Of a DNA stretch of 64,000 bases, positions 8,392 to 16,349 are shown piece after piece (the first letter of the stretch is position 1; each line of letters starts with the position of its first letter). A program made the translations under genes and the position numbers. Under the pieces are notes generated by a model, which worked only from the letters and a program-made list of their open reading frames with translations, was not told the DNA's origin and made no database searches. The DNA is from Qipengyuania sediminis. GTDB taxonomy: Bacteria; Pseudomonadota; Alphaproteobacteria; Sphingomonadales; Sphingomonadaceae. The stretch covers positions 2,252,001 to 2,316,000 of the forward strand of contig NZ_CP037948.1 of NCBI RefSeq assembly GCF_004358425.1, read 5' to 3'.

Positions 8392-10008
8392 ATGCGGATC
8401 GAACGCAGACTCGAACTGAGGCGCTTCCTGGATGAGATCCGCGATCTCCGCATACTGCACTTCCCGCCGCAGGAGCGCATTCTCGAGCACTTGGAGGCCC
8501 AGCGCATACTCGTGCCCCGCATGAGGCTGCGCTATCCCGACGCGATCGAGCGCCGCTGGTTCGCGGCCGAGAAGCCCGGCTGGCGGCCGGTCGGGGAGAG
8601 GGAGCCGGACGGCCCCCGCTGGCGCGCTGCCCGCGCCCTGGAGGCCGCCAGGCAGTCTATGCGGTTGCCGTGGCGGGATGACCCGCTCGTGAGGGTAGAC
8701 CCCCTCGACGATCCCAGGGAGGAATGGCGGCAATTCATTCAGTTTCCGCGGCGCCGCCGCTTCACGCCTTGGCAGGACTTCCGCGTCCGGGTCGACGGTC
8801 GGGACGGCGAGCCGCGCTGGCATGCGCGGACCGTGGTTACCTACTACTCATCCTGGCAGTTGCTGCTCTTTCTCGAGTGCCACGACATGGGCACGTCGTT
8901 CGTCGGCAACACCGACGGCTGGGACTGGATGTCGGGTTCGATCCCGAACGACTGGCGCGGCGGCGGGATCGATTTCGATCCCATCCGCACCCTGCGCTCT
9001 TTCCGGAAGTTCGAACGGGCCCTCGACGCCGTGGTGTGGTTCAGCGAGGAGGATGCGCACAACGACGGCTATGTCCTCCGGGACGCGCAGGGTCGACGCC
9101 TCATCGAGGAGCATGAGCTTCTCGAGATGGATCGCAGATCGACGGAACTCGCCAGGCGTTGCCGTCGGCGCTTCAGGGTGAGCTATCCCCAGATGGTGGA
9201 GCTCGCGAAGTTTCTTTGCGGGCGCTGGGGCCACTGGGACCGCGTGGGCTATTCGAACCACGCCAAGGCCTACAAGAGGTTCCTGGGCGAGACTATAGGA
9301 CTGGCACGTCACCTTCGCGACGTTTCGATCGAACGGCTGATCGCCGACGTCGGTCGGGTGACCGGCCACTTCAGACCGACCCTGCGCGTCATATTCCGGG
9401 ACTGGGCTCTCGAATGGCGCGAGGACGCGGAGCGCATCCTGATCGGCTTCTCGCGACCGGGCGCGATACTGAAGGCGGATTTTGACCAGGCGGAGGTCAC
9501 TGGGCTGCTCGATCTGGTCGAGGCCAATGATCTGCTGGAATTCTACTGGAGATGGAAGTCGCTGAACGAGCGGGCCTTCTCCGGCGACAGCAATCGGCTG
9601 GCTGGCATGAGGAGCGACCTCCAGGGCATGGCTCTCAGCGTCGAGCACCTCGTCGACGCCATGCTCGCTGGCAAGGTGAAGCACCCCAGGCAGCAGCTCT
9701 TCGAGAAGTTCAAGCAGCTCTGGCCCGCCTCCACCGACGTGGGTAAACTCCTGCGCAGCGCCGAGTATCGCAGGATCGCCAGCGAACGTGGCCGTATCGA
9801 CCTTGACTGGCATATTGCGAGGGGCAGTGGTTGGGATCCGATCGGAATCGCGAGCGATCTGGCGATCGGTCATGCGATCCGCGGGAACGCGCACTCGCGG
9901 ATTGATGAGCCCAACCAGCTGCGCTTGGAGCGCATGAGCGTGATCCTGCTCCGTGCTGTGATGCACGCCTTCCGCAGGAGTCGGGCGATGCCGGCCGCCG
10001 CGGACTAG
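8392..10008 (+). CDS. Large unknown protein with HEPN-like C-terminus
   Basis: 538 residues, charged and rich in Arg, Trp and Asp, with no signal peptide or membrane segment. I do not recognise the family. The middle has Trp-rich blocks (TDGWDWMSGSIPNDW, residues ~178-192). The last ~80 residues are helical and carry AIRGNAHSRIDE, followed by a helix LERMSVILLRAVMHAFRR. An R-(x3)-H in this position before a terminal helix resembles HEPN RNase folds, where the usual spacing is Rx4-6H, so the match is imperfect. It is a single gene between metal operons. A defence or RNA-processing role is only a guess. Confidence 0.7.
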   Translation: MRIERRLELRRFLDEIRDLRILHFPPQERILEHLEAQRILVPRMRLRYPDAIERRWFAAEKPGWRPVGEREPDGPRWRAARALEAARQSMRLPWRDDPLVRVDPLDDPREEWRQFIQFPRRRRFTPWQDFRVRVDGRDGEPRWHARTVVTYYSSWQLLLFLECHDMGTSFVGNTDGWDWMSGSIPNDWRGGGIDFDPIRTLRSFRKFERALDAVVWFSEEDAHNDGYVLRDAQGRRLIEEHELLEMDRRSTELARRCRRRFRVSYPQMVELAKFLCGRWGHWDRVGYSNHAKAYKRFLGETIGLARHLRDVSIERLIADVGRVTGHFRPTLRVIFRDWALEWREDAERILIGFSRPGAILKADFDQAEVTGLLDLVEANDLLEFYWRWKSLNERAFSGDSNRLAGMRSDLQGMALSVEHLVDAMLAGKVKHPRQQLFEKFKQLWPASTDVGKLLRSAEYRRIASERGRIDLDWHIARGSGWDPIGIASDLAIGHAIRGNAHSRIDEPNQLRLERMSVILLRAVMHAFRRSRAMPAAAD

Positions 10009-10206
10009 GGCCGGGCGAAATGGCCCGACGACTCCTGCTGTTCCCAAGCGCCCGTTCGGATGGGAGCTGCTGCCGGCCTGCGGACACCCAGACGGCCCCT
10101 TGCTCATAGGTGGCTCCGGGGCGGGGGGCGGGCCGCAGGCGTGGGTGCATATCAGCCCATCCGCTGGATTTCGGAATTCGGCGCCTGGCGGCTAGGTGAT
10201 ACTACG
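10009..10206. other. Intergenic stretch before a gene remnant
   Basis: No credible gene. It leads into the remnant at 10207; a frame open from 10060 adds a low-complexity Arg/Gly N-terminus without protein character. Confidence 0.4.
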
Positions 10207-10392
10207 ATGGTGGAACCGCGACGGGGCGGCCAGCGCAGCTTGTTCGGCCTGCTAGGTTACCTTTCTGCTGTTCTTGCTGGCGAGCAGATCGATCGCTGGG
10301 ACGATTGGAGCGATTTGGTCGAGCGGCAGGGGGCTCGCGCTCTGACCGAGCACCTGATGCGTCTGTCGTTTTGCGACCCGCTCATTGTCTAG
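10207..10392 (+). pseudogene. 3' remnant of a paralog of the 43424-44278 gene
   Basis: The last ~38 codons read AGEQIDRWDDWSDLVERQ then GARALTEHLMRLSFCDPLIV. The intact protein at 43424 ends ERVDRWDDWSGLVAEHGSRA then LTEHLMRLAFCDRF, a clear match in the same register, but about 220 upstream residues are missing here. An ATG at 10207 could start a 61-residue peptide, so a short product is possible. The base sequence differs at many third positions, so this is an old or independently acquired copy. Confidence 0.65.
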
Positions 10393-10508
10393 GCCCTTGA
10401 CGGTTTCAGCGGGACAGGGAGCCTCGACCGTATTCCCAGACCTACGACCGCCGTTGCTGGAGGCGAAGGATTTCTGCACGACTGCTGGTCAGAGCATGAG
10501 ATGCCGCC

Positions 10509-11582
10509 TCACGCGGAAGCGCTGACCCCTTCGCCTTCATACCAGCCCCGCGACCGCTTCACGATCGCGACCACCGACAACATTACGGGCACCTCGACTA
10601 GCACGCCCACAACCGCGGCCAGCGCCGCGCCGGAGTTGACGCCGAACAGCGAAATCGCCGCGGCGACGGCGAGCTCGAAGAAGTTCGACGCGCCAATGAG
10701 CGCGGCGGGCGCGGCGACGCACCAGGCGACGCCAAGCTTGCGGCTGAGCCAGTAGGCGAGGCCCGCGTTGAAATAGACCTGGATGAGGATCGGCACGGCG
10801 AGCAGCGCGATCACGAGCGGCTGCGCGAGGATCTGCTCGCCCTGGAAGCCGAACAGCAGCACCAACGTAGTGAGCAGCGACACCAGCGATACCGGGCCCA
10901 ACACGCCTAGGAGACGATCGAGCGCCGGCTGTCCCCTGCGCGCCAGTAGCCAGCGCCGCACGACCTGCGCGATCACCACTGGGATGACGATGTAGAGCAG
11001 CACGGATAGCAGCAGCGTGCCCCAGGGGACGGTGATGGAAGCAACGCCGAGCAGCAGCCCGACGATCGGCGCGAAGGCGAAGACCATGATCAGATCGTTG
11101 AGTGCGACCTGGCTCAACGTGTAGTTGGGCTCGCCATCGCAAAGGTTTGACCACACGAAGACCATCGCAGTGCAGGGGGCGGCAGCGAGGATGATCAGTC
11201 CGGCGATGTAGGACGATATCTCGCCCGCCGGCAGCAGCGGCGCGAAGAGGTAGCCGATGAAGAACGTGCCGAGTGCCGCCATCGAGAAGGGCTTCACCGC
11301 CCAATTGATGAACAGGGTTACACCGACGCCTTTCCAGTGCTGGCGCACCGAGCCCAGCGCGCCGAAGTCGATCTTGAGCAGCATGGGGATGATCATCAGC
11401 CAGATGAGCCCGGCCACCGGCAGATTGACCTGCGAAACCTCGGCCGCGGCGATGAACGCGAAGGCGCCGGGCGCAACGGCTCCCAGCGCGATGCCTGCCG
11501 CGATGCATAGCAGCACCCAGACCGACAGGTAGCGCTCGAAGGTCGAGATCGCGGGCTTCGTCGCCACGGCAGCCTCAGCCAT
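10509..11582 (-). CDS. acr3: ACR3-type arsenite efflux permease
   Basis: 357 residues with ten predicted membrane helices. Family marks are present: LIWLMIIPMLLKIDF in TM2, the Cys-containing APCTAMVFVWS in TM4 (the Cys essential in ACR3 proteins) and IGASNFFELAVA in TM9. It exports As(III), possibly Sb(III), using the proton gradient. It overlaps arsC by eight bases and is the last gene of the arsR-arsI-arsC-acr3 operon. Confidence 0.95.
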   Translation of the reverse strand: MAEAAVATKPAISTFERYLSVWVLLCIAAGIALGAVAPGAFAFIAAAEVSQVNLPVAGLIWLMIIPMLLKIDFGALGSVRQHWKGVGVTLFINWAVKPFSMAALGTFFIGYLFAPLLPAGEISSYIAGLIILAAAPCTAMVFVWSNLCDGEPNYTLSQVALNDLIMVFAFAPIVGLLLGVASITVPWGTLLLSVLLYIVIPVVIAQVVRRWLLARRGQPALDRLLGVLGPVSLVSLLTTLVLLFGFQGEQILAQPLVIALLAVPILIQVYFNAGLAYWLSRKLGVAWCVAAPAALIGASNFFELAVAAAISLFGVNSGAALAAVVGVLVEVPVMLSVVAIVKRSRGWYEGEGVSASA

Positions 11583-11982
11583 TGGCGGGCACCACTTCGC
11601 CGTCTTCCTTGACGAAGTCCTCGTTTAGCGGCCGGTCCAGGATGGACAGCACCTCCTCCGACGGCCGGCACAGCTTCGCGCCGTTGGGACCGAAGACAAC
11701 CGGACGATTGATGAGGATTGGATGCGCGACCATCGCGTCGATCAGATCGTCGTTGCTCAGCACCGGGTTCCTCAGTCCGAGCTCGGCGAAGGGCGTCCCC
11801 TTCTCGCGCAGGAGAGCGCGCGGACCAACACCGAGCCGTTCGATGGTATCAACAAGTTCGGCGCGGCTCGGCGGCGCCTCCAAATACCACACCACCTCCG
11901 GCTCGATGCCGGTGGCGCGGATCAGCGCCAACGTGTTTCGCGAAGTGCCGCAGGCAGGATTGTGCCAGATCGTCACGCTCAT
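11575..11982 (-). CDS. arsC: Arsenate reductase, glutaredoxin/ArsC type
   Basis: 135 residues from the ATG at 11982; this ATG shares one base with the arsI stop (TGATG). The active-site loop IWHNPACGTSRN has the catalytic Cys at position 11, and the C-terminal LINRPVVFGPNGAKLCRP carries the Arg expected to stabilise the arsenate adduct. It reduces As(V) to As(III) with glutathione/glutaredoxin; acr3 then exports the product. An in-frame extension upstream lies in arsI and is not needed. Confidence 0.93.
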   Translation of the reverse strand: MSVTIWHNPACGTSRNTLALIRATGIEPEVVWYLEAPPSRAELVDTIERLGVGPRALLREKGTPFAELGLRNPVLSNDDLIDAMVAHPILINRPVVFGPNGAKLCRPSEEVLSILDRPLNEDFVKEDGEVVPANG

Positions 11983-12452
11983 CAGCAGCAGGCCTTGACC
12001 GCCGGGGCGGGCATGGCGGGCGCACAGCATGCGTTGGCGGCGGCATTGTCAGATAATGCTGAGAGTGCCGGGCTGTCACCATAGACGGTCGCCTCGCCAT
12101 TGGTGTGGAAAGCTTCCCATACCACGCCGTCAGGATCGGCGATCCAGCTCTTCTCCGACTTCGCGTAACAACAGGTCGTTGCGCCTTCCTCCAGCACAGG
12201 ACGGTCGGCAGTCTTGAGGCGTCCATAGACCTCAGCGAGTTCTTCGCCGCTTTCTGCCTGTATGCCGAGATGTTCGATGCCGTTCGCGGCATGATTGCCG
12301 GAGGAAATGGCGAAGTTCACCCGCGGATCCTCCAGCATCCACTTGGCATAGTCGGCCTTCGTAACGGTCGGCTCGGCACCAAACAGCGTGGAATAGAAGC
12401 CGATAGATTTGTCGAGGTCGGCGACCCCAACGTGCACATGCAGGCGCTTCAT
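11982..12452 (-). CDS. arsI: ArsI-type glyoxalase-fold protein (C-As lyase / CadI family)
   Basis: 156 residues, a single VOC domain. Key residues of ArsI are all visible: metal ligands H5, H61 and E114, and the vicinal Cys pair C94-C95 in EEGATTCCYAKS that binds trivalent organoarsenical. ArsI cleaves the carbon-arsenic bond of methyl- or aromatic As(III), giving As(III) for Acr3. Unusual is a 35-residue tail rich in Ala with two more Cys pairs (ANACCAPAM and VKACC), which may bind extra metalloid. The longer in-frame extension to 13007 is non-coding. The start overlaps the arsR stop as ATGA. Confidence 0.88.
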   Translation of the reverse strand: MKRLHVHVGVADLDKSIGFYSTLFGAEPTVTKADYAKWMLEDPRVNFAISSGNHAANGIEHLGIQAESGEELAEVYGRLKTADRPVLEEGATTCCYAKSEKSWIADPDGVVWEAFHTNGEATVYGDSPALSALSDNAAANACCAPAMPAPAVKACC

Positions 12453-12805
12453 GCGGATTTCCTTTCGTCGTGGGGAGCGGCATCGCAGCCAGTTGCGGTT
12501 GCGGGAGAGCATTCCGCACCCGCGCAGCAATTCTCCATGAGGTAGCCGACCAGCGCGTTCATTTGGGCGTAGTTGGCCGTGTAGATGAGCGACCGGCCGT
12601 TGCGCCGCTGCTCGATCAAGCCCGCCCGGGTAAGATGCGCGAGGTGGAAGGATAGGGAAGAGTTCGGCACTCGTAGCCGTTCCGCGATTGCGCCTGCAGG
12701 CATGCCAGCGACACCTGCTTGGACGAGCAGGCGAAAGAGGGAGAGGCGGTGTTCTTGGGCAAGCGCGCCAAGCGCATCGACAGCCGCGTGAGTCTCCATT
12801 TCCAT
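12449..12805 (-). CDS. arsR: ArsR-family arsenic repressor
   Basis: About 118 residues; ATG at 12805 or 12799, with no strong ribosome site for either. The winged helix-turn-helix covers residues ~10-90 (recognition helix VPNSSLSFHLAHL). There is no Cys pair in the DNA-binding helix as in plasmid ArsR. Instead the C-terminus has ENCCAGAEC, a CC-x4-C cluster resembling the C-terminal As(III) site of the Acidithiobacillus ArsR type. It starts the arsR-arsI-arsC-acr3 operon. A small dyad CGGA-n4-TCCG lies about 25 bases upstream of the start and may be its operator. Confidence 0.9.
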   Translation of the reverse strand: MEMETHAAVDALGALAQEHRLSLFRLLVQAGVAGMPAGAIAERLRVPNSSLSFHLAHLTRAGLIEQRRNGRSLIYTANYAQMNALVGYLMENCCAGAECSPATATGCDAAPHDERKSA

Positions 12806-12884
12806 AAACACCGAAATATAGTTCGGACGTTTCCGGCGCAAGTATTATTTCGAGCGAAGTCGAAACGTCGCTCGAGCCGTGGCG

Positions 12885-13141
12885 ATGTCGTGCTGGTGAC
12901 CATGCGAATGGTCGTGGGCATGCCCGGTGCCCGTGATGGTGGTCGTGCCCGTGGCGACCGTGCCCGAGAAGCCGAGCGCTCCCCAGCTTCACCCACGAGC
13001 CGAGCACGGGGATTCACGTGGCTTAGACGCAGGCGATCCGTATGGGCTCGAAGAAGCGCTGGAATGACATAACGCCGATGCCAAGAGTGACGATCGCGAG
13101 AACGAGAGCGCTGGCGAAGCCCGTGAGATCGCCCACATGAC
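12885..13141 (-). pseudogene. Remnant of a dmeF-like CDF transporter gene
   Basis: From 13141 leftwards one frame gives HVGDLTGFASALVLAIVTLG then IGVMSFQRFFEPIRIACV and stop. This aligns with residues ~93-130 of the intact DmeF at 13574 (VGDLAGFASALVLGVIALGI). After the stop, two frames carry the His-rich loop of the same protein (LGHGRHGHDHHHGH, then GHAHDHSHGHQHD), so at least one frameshift is present. The rest of the gene is missing. It lies between arsR and dmeR, opposite in direction to the working dmeF. Confidence 0.75.
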
Positions 13142-13270
13142 ATGCGCGGCATTGCCACCCAAGCGTTCTCGCGCCGACCGCGGTCCGCATGCGGCCTCGA
13201 AGCGACAGCGCGGCTGTATAGAGGGTTCATCGGCCGCATATACCGAGACATTGCAAGGTGTGTCGAAAAT

Positions 13271-13290
13271 AGTATAGGGGGGTATAGTAT
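13271..13290 (+). promoter_or_regulatory. DmeR/RcnR-type operator overlapping the start codon
   Basis: AGTATAGGGGGGTATAGTAT: a six-G tract flanked by TATA on both sides. G-tract operators of this form bind RcnR/CsoR-family repressors. The G tract (13277-13282) ends six bases before the dmeR ATG (13289), so the same bases can act as ribosome binding site and repressor core. Confidence 0.7.
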
Positions 13291-13564
13291 GGCGCATTTG
13301 TCGAGAAACCGCACCGCGCTCGTGAACCGCGTCCATCGCGTGGCGGGCCAGGTTGCCGCTATCGAGCGATCGATAGTCGAGGAGGCGGACTGCAGCCGCA
13401 CGCTACAGCTCGTCGCGGCTGCCCGCGGCGCGCTCTCCGGGCTCATGGAGGAGCTGGTCGCCGACCACGTGCGCGAGCATGTCGCCCGAGCCGATCTCGC
13501 TCCCGAGGCCCGGGCCGAGGCCGCCGAGGAGCTCATCGCGATCATCGGTCGCTACTCGAAGTAG
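13289..13564 (+). CDS. dmeR: DmeR/RcnR-type metal-sensing repressor
   Basis: 91 residues of the all-helical CsoR/RcnR family. Counting from the ATG at 13289, Cys35, His60 and His64 fall exactly where RcnR places its Ni/Co ligands (EADCSRTL and VADHVREHV). This suggests a Co/Ni sensor rather than a copper CsoR. It sits nine bases before dmeF, the divalent-metal exporter it presumably represses. An in-frame extension to 13142 would run through the operator and is rejected. Confidence 0.88.
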   Translation: MAHLSRNRTALVNRVHRVAGQVAAIERSIVEEADCSRTLQLVAAARGALSGLMEELVADHVREHVARADLAPEARAEAAEELIAIIGRYSK

Positions 13565-13573
13565 GTTAGGACG

Positions 13574-14524
13574 ATGATGCTGGACTCCCACGCCGATCCG
13601 CTGGTTCACGATCACGTCTTCCTCGGCAGCTCGCACGACGAGAACGCGCGCAGGACGCTGCTTGTCGTGGCGCTGACGGCGGCGATGATGGTCGGGGAGA
13701 TCGTGGCAGGCACGATTTACGGATCGATGGCGCTACTCGCGGACGGCTTCCATATGGCCACCCATGCGGGGGCGCTGGCGATCGCCGTCGGCGCATATGC
13801 CTTCGCCAAGCGCAACGCCTCGAACCCGCGCTTGAGCTTCGGCACGGGCAAGGTGGGCGATCTCGCCGGTTTCGCCTCGGCGCTGGTGCTCGGCGTCATA
13901 GCTCTGGGGATCGCCGCTGAATCGGTTGGCCGGTTGTTCGAGCCGAGGGAGGTCGCGTTCGGCCAGGCGACGCTGGTCGCCGTGATCGGGCTGGTCGTCA
14001 ACATCGTGAGCGCCCTACTCCTCTCGGGAGGCCACGGGCATCATCATGGACACGAGCATCATCAACATCACCATGGTCATGTGCACGATGATGACCGGGT
14101 GCGCCCGGCCCATCGCGACAACAACCTCAGGTCTGCATACGTTCACGTGCTGGCCGATGCCTTGACTTCGGTCCTCGCCATCGCGGCGCTGCTCGCCGGC
14201 CGCTATCTCGGCTGGGTCTGGCTGGATCCCGCGATGGGGATTGTCGGCGCCATCGTGATCGCGCGCTGGTCGTGGAGCCTGATGCGGGACACCGGGGCGG
14301 TTCTCCTGGACACTACCGACGACGATCTCGAGCGGGAGATAAGGGAGCATCTCGCGGCGGACCCCGGCATTCGTATCACCGATCTTCACGTCTGGCGCGT
14401 TGGTCCAGAGGCCCATGCCGCGATCGTCAGTGTAGCTTCCGACGGGGCGGTATCGGGGAGGGACGTCCGCAGGATGCTTTCGCCTGTCCACGAGCTCGCG
14501 CACCTCACGGTCGAATGCCGCTGA
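13574..14524 (+). CDS. dmeF: DmeF-type cation diffusion facilitator
   Basis: 316 residues. The N-terminus DHVFLGSSHDENARRTLLVV is the DmeF/CDF start, then MALLADGFHMATHA in TM2 with Asp/His metal ligands. A long His-rich cytoplasmic loop (residues ~155-175) follows, then TM5 with HVLADALTSVLA and the C-terminal domain. It exports Co/Ni (and possibly other divalent ions) from cytoplasm to periplasm. It is transcribed with dmeR and followed by mntP 33 bases later. Codon use and family fit are normal; the gene appears intact. Confidence 0.92.
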   Translation: MMLDSHADPLVHDHVFLGSSHDENARRTLLVVALTAAMMVGEIVAGTIYGSMALLADGFHMATHAGALAIAVGAYAFAKRNASNPRLSFGTGKVGDLAGFASALVLGVIALGIAAESVGRLFEPREVAFGQATLVAVIGLVVNIVSALLLSGGHGHHHGHEHHQHHHGHVHDDDRVRPAHRDNNLRSAYVHVLADALTSVLAIAALLAGRYLGWVWLDPAMGIVGAIVIARWSWSLMRDTGAVLLDTTDDDLEREIREHLAADPGIRITDLHVWRVGPEAHAAIVSVASDGAVSGRDVRRMLSPVHELAHLTVECR

Positions 14525-14557
14525 CCGCGCGCTCTCCGCTGACCGCGACCCTCGCAC

Positions 14558-15112
14558 GTGGCGACGCTGCTTCTTCTGGCGCTTGCGCTTTCCATGGATG
14601 CGTTCGCCGTTTCCGTCGCCCGGGGCGCGATCGGCGACGGCGGCTGGCGCTCGGCGATACGCCTGGGACTGTCGTTCGGTCTGGCGCAGGGCTCGATGCC
14701 ACTCCTCGGATGGCTTCTCGGCACCACCTTCGCCGATCGGCTCGCGGCGGTCGACCACTGGATCGCGTTCGTGCTCCTCGCCATTCTCGGGACCAGGATG
14801 ATCCGCGAGGGCGTCTCCCCGAGCGACATGGCAGTCGACCAGCGCAGGAGCCTTTCGCTGCTGGGTCTTGTCGTCGCCTCCGTCGCGACCAGCATCGATG
14901 CCGCCGTGGCCGGCATGAGCCTGCCGTTCCTTGGCCAGCCGGTCCTCGTCGCGTGCCTGGTGATAGGAGGCGTGACGGCGTTCGTCTGCATGTTGGGAGT
15001 AATGATCGGAGCAAGAGTGGGCGTGGGCATGGGCAGGCGCGCCGAGGTGGCTGGCGGGATAGTCCTGATCGGCATCGGCATGAGGATCCTTGTTGACCAT
15101 GTCGGGTCCTAA
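14558..15112 (+). CDS. mntP: Manganese efflux pump MntP
   Basis: 184 residues, six predicted helices. The two repeats each hold the family's acidic motif: LSMDAFAVSVARG at residues ~12-24 and ATSIDAAVAGMSLP at ~110-122. MntP proteins remove cytoplasmic Mn(II). The start is GTG at 14558; no ATG fits the conserved N-terminus. No mntR box or yybP-ykoY riboswitch is visible, because the gene follows dmeF closely and probably shares its message. Confidence 0.9.
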   Translation: MATLLLLALALSMDAFAVSVARGAIGDGGWRSAIRLGLSFGLAQGSMPLLGWLLGTTFADRLAAVDHWIAFVLLAILGTRMIREGVSPSDMAVDQRRSLSLLGLVVASVATSIDAAVAGMSLPFLGQPVLVACLVIGGVTAFVCMLGVMIGARVGVGMGRRAEVAGGIVLIGIGMRILVDHVGS

Positions 15113-15284
15113 GTCGCCCTGCACCGACGTCTGCGCGCTTGATCGTCGCACGGGATGGTGCCTGGGCTGCGGTCGCACAGCTGCCGAGATACAGTCCTGG
15201 AAGAAGGCGCAGCCGCATCAGGTCAGGAAGGTGCTCGCGGATCTTCCGCGCCGGCTCGCGAAGCTCAAGGCAAGGCGATCATGA
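15099..15284 (+). CDS. DUF1289 small Cys-rich protein
   Basis: 61 residues. The family pattern SPCTDVCALDRRTGWCLGCG then RTAAEIQSW is complete, with four Cys that probably bind a metal ion or Fe-S cluster. The function is unknown. It begins inside the last 14 bases of mntP, so the two are translationally linked. Confidence 0.85.
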   Translation: MSGPKSPCTDVCALDRRTGWCLGCGRTAAEIQSWKKAQPHQVRKVLADLPRRLAKLKARRS

Positions 15285-15626
15285 CCCGCGGCGAAGGTGC
15301 TCGGTAGGCAGGTGGAGCCTTGCAGACACCCAATCGGATGCTTGCGTTGGCAATTTTCGACCAGCGTGTTCACGCAATGGCATCCGCTCCGCCGGCCGTG
15401 AACGCGGCGGTCGGGCCGGCCTGCGGGTCTTTGGAAGTGGCCTACGGTCGATCTCCAGGCCGTAGAACACGACCACTCGGACGTGCCAGCTAAGCAACCC
15501 CCATCTTGGCGGCGAGGACCTCGGTCCCCATCGGCACCCCGACGTGTGCGACGATCTGCATGTGGAATGGCCGGGTAGGAACTGGAGTCCAGCCCCTCAT
15601 CCGGCATATCCTCTATCGATTGCCGG
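15285..15626. other. Intergenic stretch with stem-loops between convergent blocks
   Basis: No credible gene. Two stem-loops are visible: GCCGGCC (15391-15397) with GGCCGGC (15414-15420), and CTACGG (15442-15447) with CCGTAG (15460-15465). They lie between the rightward dmeRF-mntP unit and the leftward PepSY unit and could end transcription, though no T-run follows. Confidence 0.4.
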
Positions 15627-16349
15627 CTAGCGCTGCCGGATTCGGCGTGCACGCAGCCAGGCAAAGTCGTGCCGCCACATCGTCCGGAACAGCAGCCAGA
15701 AGCCTGTGACCGCGAGCCAGGCCATGGCTATGGCTGCCGTGATGATGAGCGGGTGGTTGAAGCTCGTTCTGTCCGCGTAGTCCATGTTGTGGAGCATCCA
15801 GAAGAAGTCCCACCAGCGCCAAGTATCGTTCCGGCGCTCGAGCAGGGCGCCGGTGGTCGCCGACACGTAGTAGGTGCTCGCGCCATCGTCGGCGAACTCA
15901 ACCTGCCAGATCGGCAGCTCGTGATCCCTGACGGGCAGCAACGGCTCGGTGAGCAGCCTCACCGCTACGGACTTCGCCCTGTCGGGATGGTGCGTCTCCG
16001 CGATGGCACGAGCGGCCCTGGCGTCGATCGCCATCCGCTCGCCTGTGCGCGAGTCGAAGACCAGTGTCGACCGGCCGGTCCGTATTTCGAGCACGGGCTT
16101 GTCAAGCAGGACCCCGGAGCGAAGCGCCTCGATCCTTTCAGGCCCGATCTGGCGGACGATGGTCGGCCAGGCCGCCGGATCGCCGGCGCCCGCGGTCGCG
16201 ACGGTTTCCGGATGCGGCCCTCCGGCCACGGCCTCCATGTCGAGCAGCGCCATCGCGGCGCCGCTGATCGCCCACAGGACGAACTGCAGGCCGATCGCGA
16301 GCCCGACCCACTTGTGGATCCGGCGCAGCCAGATCGACTTGATCGTCAT
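15627..16349 (-). CDS. PepSY-associated membrane protein (second of pair)
   Basis: 240 residues from the ATG at 16349. A first helix (IHKWVGLAIGLQFVLWAISGAAMA) is followed by a periplasmic PepSY-like region ending ELPIWQVEFADDGASTYYVS and ATTGALLERRNDTWRWWDFF, then a C-terminal helix (ITAAIAMAWLAVTGFWLLF). Such proteins resemble iron-regulated or reductase-associated PepSY membrane proteins; the substrate is unknown. It overlaps its paralog by four bases (ATGA). Confidence 0.8.
   Translation of the reverse strand: MTIKSIWLRRIHKWVGLAIGLQFVLWAISGAAMALLDMEAVAGGPHPETVATAGAGDPAAWPTIVRQIGPERIEALRSGVLLDKPVLEIRTGRSTLVFDSRTGERMAIDARAARAIAETHHPDRAKSVAVRLLTEPLLPVRDHELPIWQVEFADDGASTYYVSATTGALLERRNDTWRWWDFFWMLHNMDYADRTSFNHPLIITAAIAMAWLAVTGFWLLFRTMWRHDFAWLRARRIRQR

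Noticed and set aside
8848-10107. 419-codon minus-strand frame opposite the unknown protein at 8392
   Set aside because: I considered whether this was the real gene. The plus-strand frame has the more natural residue mix and HEPN-like end, while the minus frame is rich in Pro/Arg/His without motifs. Some doubt remains because neither matches a known family.
14015-15178. 387-codon minus-strand frame across dmeF, mntP and DUF1289
   Set aside because: It is the reverse strand of three recognised genes; its His-rich end mirrors the DmeF loop.
15285-15664. Possible small genes between DUF1289 and PepSY
   Set aside because: Frames are short and Arg-rich, with no ribosome site; stem-loops explain the stretch better.
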